Shown piece after piece: positions 1 through 5,684 of a stretch of 5,684 nt of DNA. The translations under genes were made by a program, and so were the position numbers. The DNA is taken from NCBI GenBank assembly GCA_029933275.1, contig JAOZOM010000121.1, positions 1 through 5,684 on the forward strand. Reading direction: 5' to 3'. The stretch's first letter is position 1, and every line of letters starts with the position of its first letter. Origin of the DNA: Anaerolineales bacterium (lineage in GTDB: Bacteria > Chloroflexota > Anaerolineae > Anaerolineales > Villigracilaceae). The notes beneath the pieces are model-generated. The model was not told the origin of the DNA and did no database searches. It saw nothing but the letters and a program-made list of their open reading frames with translations.

Positions 1-790
1 GATGAAAAGTATTACTCACCCACGCGTTCCCCATCCCATAAGGCGCGAGGCGTTGATTATCCTGCATCCAAATCTTCTCATCCTTCAACGTATAAACCTT
101 CCCCAACTCGCGCCCAATATCCCACGCCAGCGGGTAAATCTTCCCGCCCTTCTTCACGTTTTTCACGATAATCGTCAGATACGCCCGCTCCCGCATCAGC
201 GGTTTTAGCCCGGCGTAAATCGCCACCAACTTCTCCAAAAATTCCTCGTAATCGTGCATATTCCCCACATCGTTCGGGTCTTCCGAATAGACCACATCCA
301 ACTCGGATTCATCCCGACGTTTCTTCTGCGTCGCCGATCCGCGCGCGTGGAGCATATCCCAGTAGGGCGGGGATGTGATCAGGTAGTCGATTTCTGGGAT
401 GTCGAAACTCGTCGCCTTCAACGCATCTCCATTGATGATCTCCGCGGTCAAACTTGACCCTGAACCTGCTTCCGCTAAATCAGCTTTTTCTTCGGCGATA
501 ACATCTCGGGCAATCTGCGCGTATTTGGAATTTAGCTCGATGCCGTAAGAATGTCGTCCGCTCCGCAACGCGGCGACAAGCGTGGAGCCAGTCCCCGCCA
601 TGGGGTCGAGAACAGTCGCGCCTTCTTTCGTGAAAAATTCGATGAACTCCTGCACCAACGTCTCAGGATATTTGGCGGGGTGTCGTAAAACGCCCTTTTT
701 TCGTCGTGGAGGGTTGTGGATGAACCATGATTTCTGGAATTTCAGCCAAGTCTTATTGTCGAGGTCGTTCATGCGGTTTTTATATGCCAT
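1..790 (-). CDS. DNA methyltransferase (N4-cytosine/N6-adenine type), 3' end cut by window edge
   Basis: This gene transfers a methyl group from S-adenosylmethionine to an exocyclic amino group of a DNA base. I translated 263 residues without a stop. In order they show a motif-X-like HPAKYPETLVQEFI (37-50), SAM-binding motif I DPMAGTGST (62-70), an acidic motif II around IELNSKY (84-90), NGDAL (120-124), and the catalytic motif IV TSPPYW (139-144). SPPY rather than DPPY leans toward N4-cytosine methylation, but the target base cannot be settled from this. The visible order is X, I, IV. The reading ends with GMGNAWVSNTFH, so probably only a short C-terminus is missing. The ATG at 790 is the first possible start after an in-frame TAA at 824-826, with a weak AGAGA nine bases upstream. 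Sampled 60-base rows are about 52-62% GC, higher than most of the kinase genes. No restriction enzyme is visible, so it may be an orphan regulatory methylase or half of a system continuing to the left. Confidence 0.9.
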   Translation of the reverse strand, partial: MAYKNRMNDLDNKTWLKFQKSWFIHNPPRRKKGVLRHPAKYPETLVQEFIEFFTKEGATVLDPMAGTGSTLVAALRSGRHSYGIELNSKYAQIARDVIAEEKADLAEAGSGSSLTAEIINGDALKATSFDIPEIDYLITSPPYWDMLHARGSATQKKRRDESELDVVYSEDPNDVGNMHDYEEFLEKLVAIYAGLKPLMRERAYLTIIVKNVKKGGKIYPLAWDIGRELGKVYTLKDEKIWMQDNQRLAPYGMGNAWVSNTFH

Positions 791-837
791 ATTTTCAAGT
801 CTCTGTAGGTTCTGGGAATTGCATTACGGATTGCGTA

Positions 838-893
838 TTTTGTATTGCGTAGCTGTCAAGTCCTGATTTTTTACAGAGTACGCAATACGAAAA
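838..893. repeat. Imperfect inverted repeat with TACGCAATAC units in the spacer
   Basis: The left arm at 838-851 (TTTTGTATTGCGTA) is complementary to the right arm at 879-893 (TACGCAATACGAAAA) apart from one extra base, leaving a 27-base loop. A further copy of the core, ATTGCGTATTT, lies at 830-840, so the left side is also a short direct repeat. It sits between the kinase stop and the methyltransferase start, both on the minus strand. It could form a stem-loop in the transcript, but no clean U-tract follows the second arm, so it is not a convincing intrinsic terminator. Composition suggests a dispersed intergenic repeat, which is an inference. Confidence 0.6.
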
Positions 894-907
894 GTATCAT
901 TGGGGTT

Positions 908-2827
908 TTATTTATGCGTTTTTTTCGAGGGCAAAACGACAAAGAAGGTTGAGCCTTCGCCCACTTTGGATTCGACCCAAATCCGCCCGTTGTGGTTTTC
1001 GACAATTGTTTTAACGATAGAAAGTCCCAGCCCTGTTCCCGGTGCGGAGGAGGAGATATTGCTAGCTCGGTAAAATTTCTCAAATATATGGGGTTGGTCG
1101 TCTTGCGGGATGCCGTGTCCTTGATCGGAAACTTTGAAAATAATTTGAGTTCCTTCGAGATGGAGTTCTACAGAAACTCTTTTCCCCTCAGGGGTATATT
1201 TGATCGCGTTCCCAATCAGGTTATCAAACATTTGCCTTAAGCGGACAGCATTTCCACATATTGGTGGCAAGTTAGGGGCAATATCAATATCAAGAATTTG
1301 ATTTCTATTCTTAGATTGGATTTCAATATTGCTGAGTGCATAGCGCAAAATGCTCTCAAGTTGAAGCGTTTCACGGTGAATATCAAAACCGGCTTCAATT
1401 TTGCCTAGATCGAGCAAATCATTAATCAGCTCTGTAATATCCTCAACGCTGGTATGGATACGGCGGATAAATTCTTTCTGCTGTTTGTTGACTGGTCCAA
1501 CCCGTTCGAGGAGTTCGGCATATCCCAAAACTGCCGTCAGCGGGGAGCGGAGATCGTGAGAAACGGTGTGGACGAAATTATCTTTAAGGTGATTAAGTTC
1601 TTTCAGATGTGAAATATCCTGCATGGTGATGACCGCCCCCACCTTCTGGATATTGGTATATTGCGCTCTGAAAACGCGTTGGTCTTCTGTGTTGATTTCG
1701 TTATATTGGGTCTTCTTGTCGTCATCTAATTCTAATAGTGCGAGAAAATCGCGTTGTGAAATCACTTCGGGAATAGTTTTGTTGAGCAAGTCTCTGGCTT
1801 CTACCGCCAGAGCATTACACATCGTATCGTTAACAAGTTGAACGATACCTTGTTCATCAAGAATCAGCAAAGCATCATTCATATTAGAGAGAACCGCTTC
1901 AAATTTAGAGCGTTCATTTTCAGATGCCTGATAAAGCCGCGCGTTCTCAATCGCGACGGCGGCATAGTCCGCTAAAATGGAGATGAGCAAAACATCGCGT
2001 TCGGTAAAAGGTAAGCGATGCTGACGATTATCTACCCCTAAAACACCAATCACCCGCTCGCCAATTTTAAGGGGAACATAAATTAAAGACTGTACCAAAT
2101 AAGCTGTTTGGATTTTATGCAAAGCCTCTTTGCTGAGGATTAACGCTTCCCCCGTTTCGAGAACCTGCCCGGCTAAGGTATCGTTCACAGGCAAACGAAA
2201 AGAGCGTGCAAACCCATCTTCAAAATTATGACTGGCACGCATATAAAGCTCGTCACTCTTTTCATCCAGCAGGAGCAGACTTCCCTCTTCTGCGTGCGTC
2301 AAGTTGACCGCGGCTTCGACCACGTTTTTCAGAACACCATCCAAGTCGAGGGTGCCGGTCACATCTCTACCAATGGCGAGCAAAACTTCCATCTCGCTGA
2401 TGCGTTTTTCGAGCGAGGCAGTTGTCCCCTTAATTTCTTGGCGCATCCAATCCCCGATTCTACGAGCGCGTTTAAGGCTACTTTGAACGGCATCAACGAT
2501 TTCATCCGTTTTTAGAGGTGGTTCAAGATAGGCACTTACGCCAGAACGTAAAGCCTTGCGGGTAAGCTCGGGAGAATTTTCAGTTGCCAGAAAAACAATA
2601 GGCAGGGTGGGATATTGCTTGAGAAGAGCTTCAATCAGTTCCGTACTTTTCTTTTTCTGTAAACTAGACCCCAACAAAAGCAAAGCCGGATGGCTTTCTT
2701 GCATCACTTTCTCCACGCCCGCTTTGTTGTGTGCAATAACGGTTTTATATCCCACCGCGTGAAAAGCTCGCGAGAGCAAAGCTAAGGTAGGCGATTTATC
2801 AAGAGCAAGGAGAATTAATTTCGTCAT
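908..2827 (-). CDS. Soluble hybrid sensor histidine kinase: pseudo-receiver, GAF, PAS, HisKA, HATPase
   Basis: This is a 639-residue cytosolic sensor kinase with no signal peptide or membrane segment. Residues 1-120 have a receiver fold, but the phospho-acceptor position is Gly53 (LLLLGSSL), the conserved Thr/Ser position is Ala81 and the conserved Lys position is Pro103, so this domain is probably not phosphorylated. A helical linker leads to a GAF domain (about 150-297) and a PAS domain (about 305-408), the likely ligand or redox sensors. The HisKA domain carries the H-box FVHTVSHDLRSPL with His424. The ATPase domain shows the N-box around DNLIGNAIKYTP (Asn536, Asn540), the G1 box VSDQGHGIP, the F-box FEKFYRA and the G2 box GTGLGLSI, so the catalytic core looks intact. 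The start overlaps the stop of the upstream receiver-GAF gene as ATGA with no well-spaced Shine-Dalgarno, indicating translational coupling. Its signal and its phosphotransfer target are unknown; no response regulator with an output domain is in the window. Confidence 0.93.
   Translation of the reverse strand: MTKLILLALDKSPTLALLSRAFHAVGYKTVIAHNKAGVEKVMQESHPALLLLGSSLQKKKSTELIEALLKQYPTLPIVFLATENSPELTRKALRSGVSAYLEPPLKTDEIVDAVQSSLKRARRIGDWMRQEIKGTTASLEKRISEMEVLLAIGRDVTGTLDLDGVLKNVVEAAVNLTHAEEGSLLLLDEKSDELYMRASHNFEDGFARSFRLPVNDTLAGQVLETGEALILSKEALHKIQTAYLVQSLIYVPLKIGERVIGVLGVDNRQHRLPFTERDVLLISILADYAAVAIENARLYQASENERSKFEAVLSNMNDALLILDEQGIVQLVNDTMCNALAVEARDLLNKTIPEVISQRDFLALLELDDDKKTQYNEINTEDQRVFRAQYTNIQKVGAVITMQDISHLKELNHLKDNFVHTVSHDLRSPLTAVLGYAELLERVGPVNKQQKEFIRRIHTSVEDITELINDLLDLGKIEAGFDIHRETLQLESILRYALSNIEIQSKNRNQILDIDIAPNLPPICGNAVRLRQMFDNLIGNAIKYTPEGKRVSVELHLEGTQIIFKVSDQGHGIPQDDQPHIFEKFYRASNISSSAPGTGLGLSIVKTIVENHNGRIWVESKVGEGSTFFVVLPSKKTHK
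2824..2827 (-). other. ATGA stop/start overlap coupling the two signalling genes
   Basis: On the minus strand the kinase start codon ATG (2827-2825) overlaps the TGA stop (2826-2824) of the receiver-GAF gene. The only purine-rich stretch nearby, GAAGAA at 2833-2828, abuts the ATG and is too close to serve as a normal ribosome site. Kinase translation therefore probably depends on ribosomes finishing the upstream gene, which favours co-production of the two proteins. Confidence 0.85.
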
Positions 2828-3981
2828 TTCTTCGTAGGAATGGTTTTCTTCGCAACTTTTTGGAGACGCTCTAAAGCCGCTTGCGCCGTTTCCAAGGCTT
2901 GTCTTTGACCTTTATTTAAAGAACCTAATTTTTCGTCAGATATAAGACCAATAGAAAAAATAGCTGTTCTAAGCTCTTCATAGAGACTGCCGCGTAGGGC
3001 TTCTAAAAGTGCGTTCTGGCGTTTTTGCCCGGAATGAGAAACGTTAGCACTTTGTTGCAAAGCACGGAATAATCGCGCATTGACCAAAGAGATCGAGGCA
3101 TAATCACTAACCGCTTCTAATAAAGCCTCTTCATTTGGCGTGATGGGGGTATCTTTCTTCCGCACGACAATCAACAAACCGATTACTTCGTCTCTCGCTT
3201 TGATTGGCACTACTGCCACAGATTTCCCTAAAGCAGAGAGCTTAAAGCGTTTTAGCGGCTTGCCGTTGATTGTTAAGGTTTCCCCCGATAAAGCAACCAG
3301 CGAACTAACGCCATCATCCAGCGGTTTATTTAATTTCTTTGCCCAAGAGGCGGGTAAATTACGCTGTGCAGTGAGCAAAAAAGATTTTTTCTTTTTTTCA
3401 TCTTCTAATAAAAGCCAACCCATATCGGCTGAAACAACGTGCATTGCCCCCGCAACGATTCTGTCAAATAAAACGCGCTGATCGCTAATTGAAACAACGG
3501 CTTTCCCTATAGCAAGAATCGTCTTTAATTCACGCGTTTTATGTGCCAACTCTTGATCGGTCTCTTTTAGGCGACTATCTAAAACACGGCGATTCTGCGC
3601 ACCACGCGTCAAGCGCAGACCATATTCGACAACGGTCACAACCTCGGTTTCACGTGCGGGCCACAGCAAATAATCCGCTGCCCCAAGTCGCAGAGTTTGC
3701 ATCACTTCGCGTTCCTGTTCTTTTGCAGCCAAAACAATTACAGGGAAATCAAAATTCTGCGCCCCAAAAGCAACCAGCAAATCTTTCCCGCTTAATCCCG
3801 AAGAATTCAAATCGGCAATCACCAAATCGGGCGAAAGGCTCATAGCAGCTTTAATCGCCTTATTTGCATCCGCCACTACTTTTACACGATAGCCCAAAGG
3901 TTGAAGAGCCTGACGTGCGATTACGTCACTGATATCGGGGTCGCTCTCAATTAGTAAAATAAGTTCTCTCGATTTAGCCAT
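2824..3981 (-). CDS. Receiver-GAF protein with a degenerate kinase-dimerisation-like C-terminus and no ATPase domain
   Basis: This is a 385-residue soluble protein. Residues 5-120 form a receiver with an acidic N-terminal patch (Glu12, Asp14) and the phospho-acceptor Asp57 in PDLVIADL. The conserved Thr/Ser position is Ala85 and the conserved Lys position is Trp107, so phosphorylation may be altered. A coiled-coil linker (about 129-155) leads into a GAF domain (about 155-308). The C-terminal 60 residues look like the paired helices of a histidine-kinase dimerisation domain: SLYEELRTAI aligns with the usual SHELRTPL, but Glu replaces His, and the chain ends without any ATPase domain. It resembles the first half of the kinase encoded next, for example ILAIGKAV against LLAIGRDV and DYASISLVNARLF against DYAAVAIENARLY, so the two are probably paralogues. 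I chose the ATG at 3981 over a GTG at 4014 because AGAGAGG precedes it and the GTG lies inside the likely -10 element. A lysine run (196-199) contains an in-frame A-AAA-AAG heptamer. Likely role: regulatory partner of the kinase (inference). Confidence 0.88.
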   Translation of the reverse strand: MAKSRELILLIESDPDISDVIARQALQPLGYRVKVVADANKAIKAAMSLSPDLVIADLNSSGLSGKDLLVAFGAQNFDFPVIVLAAKEQEREVMQTLRLGAADYLLWPARETEVVTVVEYGLRLTRGAQNRRVLDSRLKETDQELAHKTRELKTILAIGKAVVSISDQRVLFDRIVAGAMHVVSADMGWLLLEDEKKKKSFLLTAQRNLPASWAKKLNKPLDDGVSSLVALSGETLTINGKPLKRFKLSALGKSVAVVPIKARDEVIGLLIVVRKKDTPITPNEEALLEAVSDYASISLVNARLFRALQQSANVSHSGQKRQNALLEALRGSLYEELRTAIFSIGLISDEKLGSLNKGQRQALETAQAALERLQKVAKKTIPTKK

Positions 3982-3985
3982 AATG

Positions 3986-3992
3986 CCTCTCT
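3986..3992 (-). promoter_or_regulatory. Ribosome binding site of the receiver-GAF gene
   Basis: AGAGAGG on the minus strand lies four bases before the ATG at 3981. The spacing is slightly short, but this is the only Shine-Dalgarno-like stretch nearby, and it decides the start in favour of MAKSREL rather than the upstream GTG. Confidence 0.6.
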
Positions 3993-4004
3993 GTTTTCTA
4001 AAAG

Positions 4005-4013
4005 ATTGTATCA
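4005..4013 (-). promoter_or_regulatory. Putative extended -10 promoter of the signalling operon
   Basis: TGATACAAT on the minus strand fits an extended -10 element (TGN followed by TACAAT, five of six matching TATAAT). No good -35 hexamer lies 17 bases upstream, as is common for extended -10 promoters. Transcription would begin near 3998, giving a leader of under 20 bases that still includes the AGAGAGG ribosome site. Confidence 0.45.
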
Positions 4014-4021
4014 CTTTTTAC

Positions 4022-4051
4022 TTTAAAGAAGAATAATGGGAGTGTTATACT
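4022..4051 (+). promoter_or_regulatory. Putative promoter of the alpha-glucosidase gene
   Basis: TTTAAA (4022-4027, four of six matching TTGACA) is followed after 18 bases by TATACT (4046-4051), which carries an upstream TGT, making an extended -10. Transcription would start near 4058, about 29 bases before the ATG at 4087. The minus-strand operon's -10 lies just to the left, so the two transcription units diverge from one compact region. The -35 sits in the small palindrome CTTTAAAG (4021-4028). Confidence 0.5.
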
Positions 4052-4065
4052 TGCCAAAATTAACC

Positions 4066-4080
4066 CCTTTCTACAAAGGA
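4066..4080 (+). promoter_or_regulatory. Ribosome binding site of the alpha-glucosidase, inside a possible small hairpin
   Basis: AAAGGA (4075-4080) stands six bases before the ATG at 4087 and is a good Shine-Dalgarno sequence. The five bases CCTTT at 4066-4070 can pair with AAAGG at 4075-4079 around a CTAC loop, which could partly hide the ribosome site. The stem is short and A/T-rich, so any regulatory effect is speculative. The ribosome site itself is well supported. Confidence 0.65.
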
Positions 4081-4086
4081 ATCAAA

Positions 4087-5682
4087 ATGCAAGATTTTCT
4101 CTGGTGGCGAGACGGCGTTATTTATCAAATTTATCCACGCTCGTTTTTCGATACCAACCAAAACGGATTAGGAGATCTCGCCGGCATTACTGCGAAGCTC
4201 AATTATCTCGCCAATCTCGGTGTGGATGCGCTTTGGCTCTCTCCATTTTACCCTACTCCAGATGCGGATTTTGGCTACGACATCAGCGATTATGCGGATG
4301 TAGATGCGCGTTTCGGCTCACTGGCAGATTTCGATGATTTAGTGGAAGCAAGCCACAAAAAGGGAATCAGGATCATCCTTGACCTTGTCTTGAATCACAC
4401 CTCCGAGCAGCATCTTTGGTTCCAAACATCTCGCCGTGATTCCACAAACCCCAAGCAGGATTGGTATCTCTGGCAGGATCACATCCCCAACAACTGGGAG
4501 TCTATTTTCGGCGGCAAAGCATGGACTTTTGACGAACAACGCGGACAATACTATTATCACATGTTCCTTAAAGAGCAGCCCGATGTGAACTGGCGCAATC
4601 CCGAAGTGCGAAAAGCGCAAATGGACGTTCTTCGCTTCTGGCTCGAACGCGACGTAGATGGTTTTCGGCTGGACGTTTTCAATCTTTATTTCAAAGATGA
4701 GCAACTCCGCTCAAATCCCAAAAAATGGGGACGCAGAGCCTTCGAGCGACAAATTCATCTCTACGATGGCGACCAACCCGAAATGGAATCGGTGCTAAAA
4801 GAGATGCGTTCCATCTTGGATAAATACCCCGAATGCTATGCGGTGGGCGAAACTTTTCTCGCCACACGTGAGAAAATTCTCCGCTATAACGGTCCAGAAA
4901 AACTGCACGCCGCCTTTGATTTTGAATTTCTCTGGAGCAAATATAAACCCAAAAAATTTCTAAAAGCGATAGAAAATTGGGAAAGCCTCGCCAAAGAAAC
5001 AAATCTCTTCCCCAACTATGTTCTCAGCAATCACGATGTTCCCCGCCCCGCCACACGCTACGGAAAAGGTGAAGACGACGCTCGCATCAAAATTGTGATG
5101 GCTCTGCTCCTCACAATGCGCGGCACTCCCTTCTTATACTACGGCGAAGAAATCGGGATGCGCGATATATCGCTTAAATATCACGAGATTATGGATCCCC
5201 CCGGCAAGAAATACTATCCTTTCAACAAAGGACGTGATGGATGTCGCTCCCCGATGCAATGGGACGATTCGACGAATGCCGGTTTTTCAAGCGAGAAACC
5301 CTGGCTACCTGTACATCCAAATTATAAAAATCGTAATGTCGCCGCACAGCAAAAAGATAAAAATTCGATATTCAACTTTACCCGCCAATTAATTGCATTA
5401 CGCAAAAAACACCAAACTTTAAGACGCGGAGAAATTATCCCCCTCACAGAAACCCCGCGCGATCTAATGGCATATTTGCGTAAAGATTCCGATGAAAAAA
5501 TCTTGGTAATCTTAAATTTCAGTAAAAAGAAAAAAACATTCACTTTGCCAAAAGGCTCTTGGAAAGTGCTTTTCTCAGAAAAGAGAAAAGGTGAGTTTAA
5601 AGAAGAGATTACGCTTCTCCCACACGAAGTGCTTTTACTCTTCAAACCTTCCAACCTTCCAACTTTCAAACCTTCAAACTAA
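4087..5682 (+). CDS. GH13 alpha-glucosidase / oligo-1,6-glucosidase-like enzyme
   Basis: This is a 531-residue cytosolic glycoside hydrolase of family GH13. Such enzymes release glucose from the non-reducing end of short alpha-glucosides such as malto- or isomalto-oligosaccharides. A (beta/alpha)8 barrel begins with WWRDGVIYQIYPRSF and a calcium-site-like DTNQNGLGD (22-30). The conserved regions are all present: DLVLNH (99-104), QPDVNW (164-169), GFRLDVFN with nucleophile Asp196, AVGETF with acid/base Glu255, and SNHD with Asp317. QPDVNW is the oligo-1,6-glucosidase-type region V. Val197 after the nucleophile is the residue found in 1,6-active members, which hints at isomaltose-type activity but does not prove it. 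A beta-sandwich C-terminal domain follows and ends near LLPHEVLLLF. There is no signal peptide, so the substrate must be imported. I chose the ATG at 4087 rather than 4036 because it has AAAGGA six bases upstream, begins the family's usual N-terminus, and lies downstream of the promoter. The last 13 residues are repeat-encoded. No sugar transporter or LacI-type regulator is in the window. Confidence 0.95.
   Translation: MQDFLWWRDGVIYQIYPRSFFDTNQNGLGDLAGITAKLNYLANLGVDALWLSPFYPTPDADFGYDISDYADVDARFGSLADFDDLVEASHKKGIRIILDLVLNHTSEQHLWFQTSRRDSTNPKQDWYLWQDHIPNNWESIFGGKAWTFDEQRGQYYYHMFLKEQPDVNWRNPEVRKAQMDVLRFWLERDVDGFRLDVFNLYFKDEQLRSNPKKWGRRAFERQIHLYDGDQPEMESVLKEMRSILDKYPECYAVGETFLATREKILRYNGPEKLHAAFDFEFLWSKYKPKKFLKAIENWESLAKETNLFPNYVLSNHDVPRPATRYGKGEDDARIKIVMALLLTMRGTPFLYYGEEIGMRDISLKYHEIMDPPGKKYYPFNKGRDGCRSPMQWDDSTNAGFSSEKPWLPVHPNYKNRNVAAQQKDKNSIFNFTRQLIALRKKHQTLRRGEIIPLTETPRDLMAYLRKDSDEKILVILNFSKKKKTFTLPKGSWKVLFSEKRKGEFKEEITLLPHEVLLLFKPSNLPTFKPSN
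5641..5679 (+). repeat. Short CTTCCAAC/TTCAAACC-type tandem repeat forming the 3' end of the glucosidase gene
   Basis: The 11-base string TTCAAACCTTC occurs at 5641-5651 and again at 5665-5675, a 24-base period, with related CCTTCCAACC units between. Because 24 is divisible by three it encodes a peptide repeat, FKPSNLPT then FKPSN (residues 519-531), directly before the TAA. It lies beyond the last recognisable beta strand of the enzyme and looks like an intergenic repeat read through into the coding frame. Confidence 0.7.
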
Positions 5683-5684
5683 TA

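Noticed and set aside
831..859. Promoter for the methyltransferase from a perfect TTGACA (859-854, minus strand)
   Set aside because: No acceptable -10 lies 16-18 bases downstream; the best hexamers there (TACGCA, ACGCAA) match TATAAT poorly. The -35 may be chance.
254..866. Plus-strand open frames opposite the methyltransferase (254-457, 582-866)
   Set aside because: They are antisense to a gene with continuous methyltransferase motifs and their translations show no recognisable domain.
838..893. Intrinsic terminator for the kinase operon
   Set aside because: The arms are AT-rich, the loop is 27 bases and no U-tract follows the second arm, so repeat is the safer call.
908..3981. Frameshift splitting one large hybrid kinase into two genes
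   Set aside because: Each protein has its own complete N-terminal receiver and GAF domain, and the ATGA junction is a normal coupled overlap, so these are two genes.
3982..4014. GTG start at 4014 for the receiver-GAF gene
   Set aside because: The codon sits within the probable -10 element and lacks a ribosome site, while the ATG at 3981 follows AGAGAGG and begins just before the first receiver strand.
4036..4086. N-terminal extension of the glucosidase from the ATG at 4036
   Set aside because: It lies upstream of the likely -10, has no ribosome site, and would add 17 residues not typical of GH13; the ATG at 4087 has AAAGGA and the usual N-terminus.
4339..5002. Minus-strand open frames opposite the glucosidase (4339-4704, 4691-5002)
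   Set aside because: They are antisense shadows of conserved GH13 regions with no plausible start signals or domains.

Overview
The window looks like chromosomal DNA from a free-living bacterium, most plausibly a member of the Chloroflexota (Anaerolineae-like). That placement is an inference from three things: cytosolic receiver-GAF-kinase proteins, a GH13 alpha-glucosidase, and short intergenic repeats of a kind I associate from memory with that group. No rRNA or marker gene is present to confirm it.

Layout, left to right. (1) Positions 1-790, minus strand: a DNA methyltransferase with clear SAM-binding and SPPY catalytic motifs. Its C-terminus runs off the left edge. (2) Positions 791-907: a short spacer with an inverted repeat built from TACGCAATAC-type units. 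(3) Positions 908-2827, minus strand: a soluble hybrid sensor histidine kinase with a pseudo-receiver, GAF, PAS, HisKA and HATPase domains. (4) Positions 2824-3981, minus strand: a receiver-GAF protein ending in two helices that resemble a histidine-kinase dimerisation domain, with no phospho-acceptor His and no ATPase domain. It lies upstream of the kinase in the same operon, and the genes share an ATGA stop/start overlap. (5) Positions 3982-4086: a compact divergent promoter region. (6) Positions 4087-5682, plus strand: a complete GH13 alpha-glucosidase whose last 13 codons are made of a short repeat.

Genes 3 and 4 form one signalling unit. The upstream protein is transcribed first, is probably a diverged paralogue of the N-terminal half of the kinase, and lacks what it would need to be a kinase. 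It may act as a receiver/GAF accessory subunit or hetero-dimer partner. Both receiver domains are degenerate at conserved positions, and no DNA-binding response regulator is encoded here, so the output is unknown. The divergently transcribed alpha-glucosidase shares the 105-bp control region. A regulatory link between sugar metabolism and the sensor pair is possible, but nothing in the sequence demonstrates it.

The least ordinary parts are the kinase-less partner protein, the paired degenerate receivers, an in-frame A-AAA-AAG slippery heptamer in the partner gene, and the repeat-derived tail of the glucosidase. I see no mobile element, CRISPR array, tRNA or rRNA.
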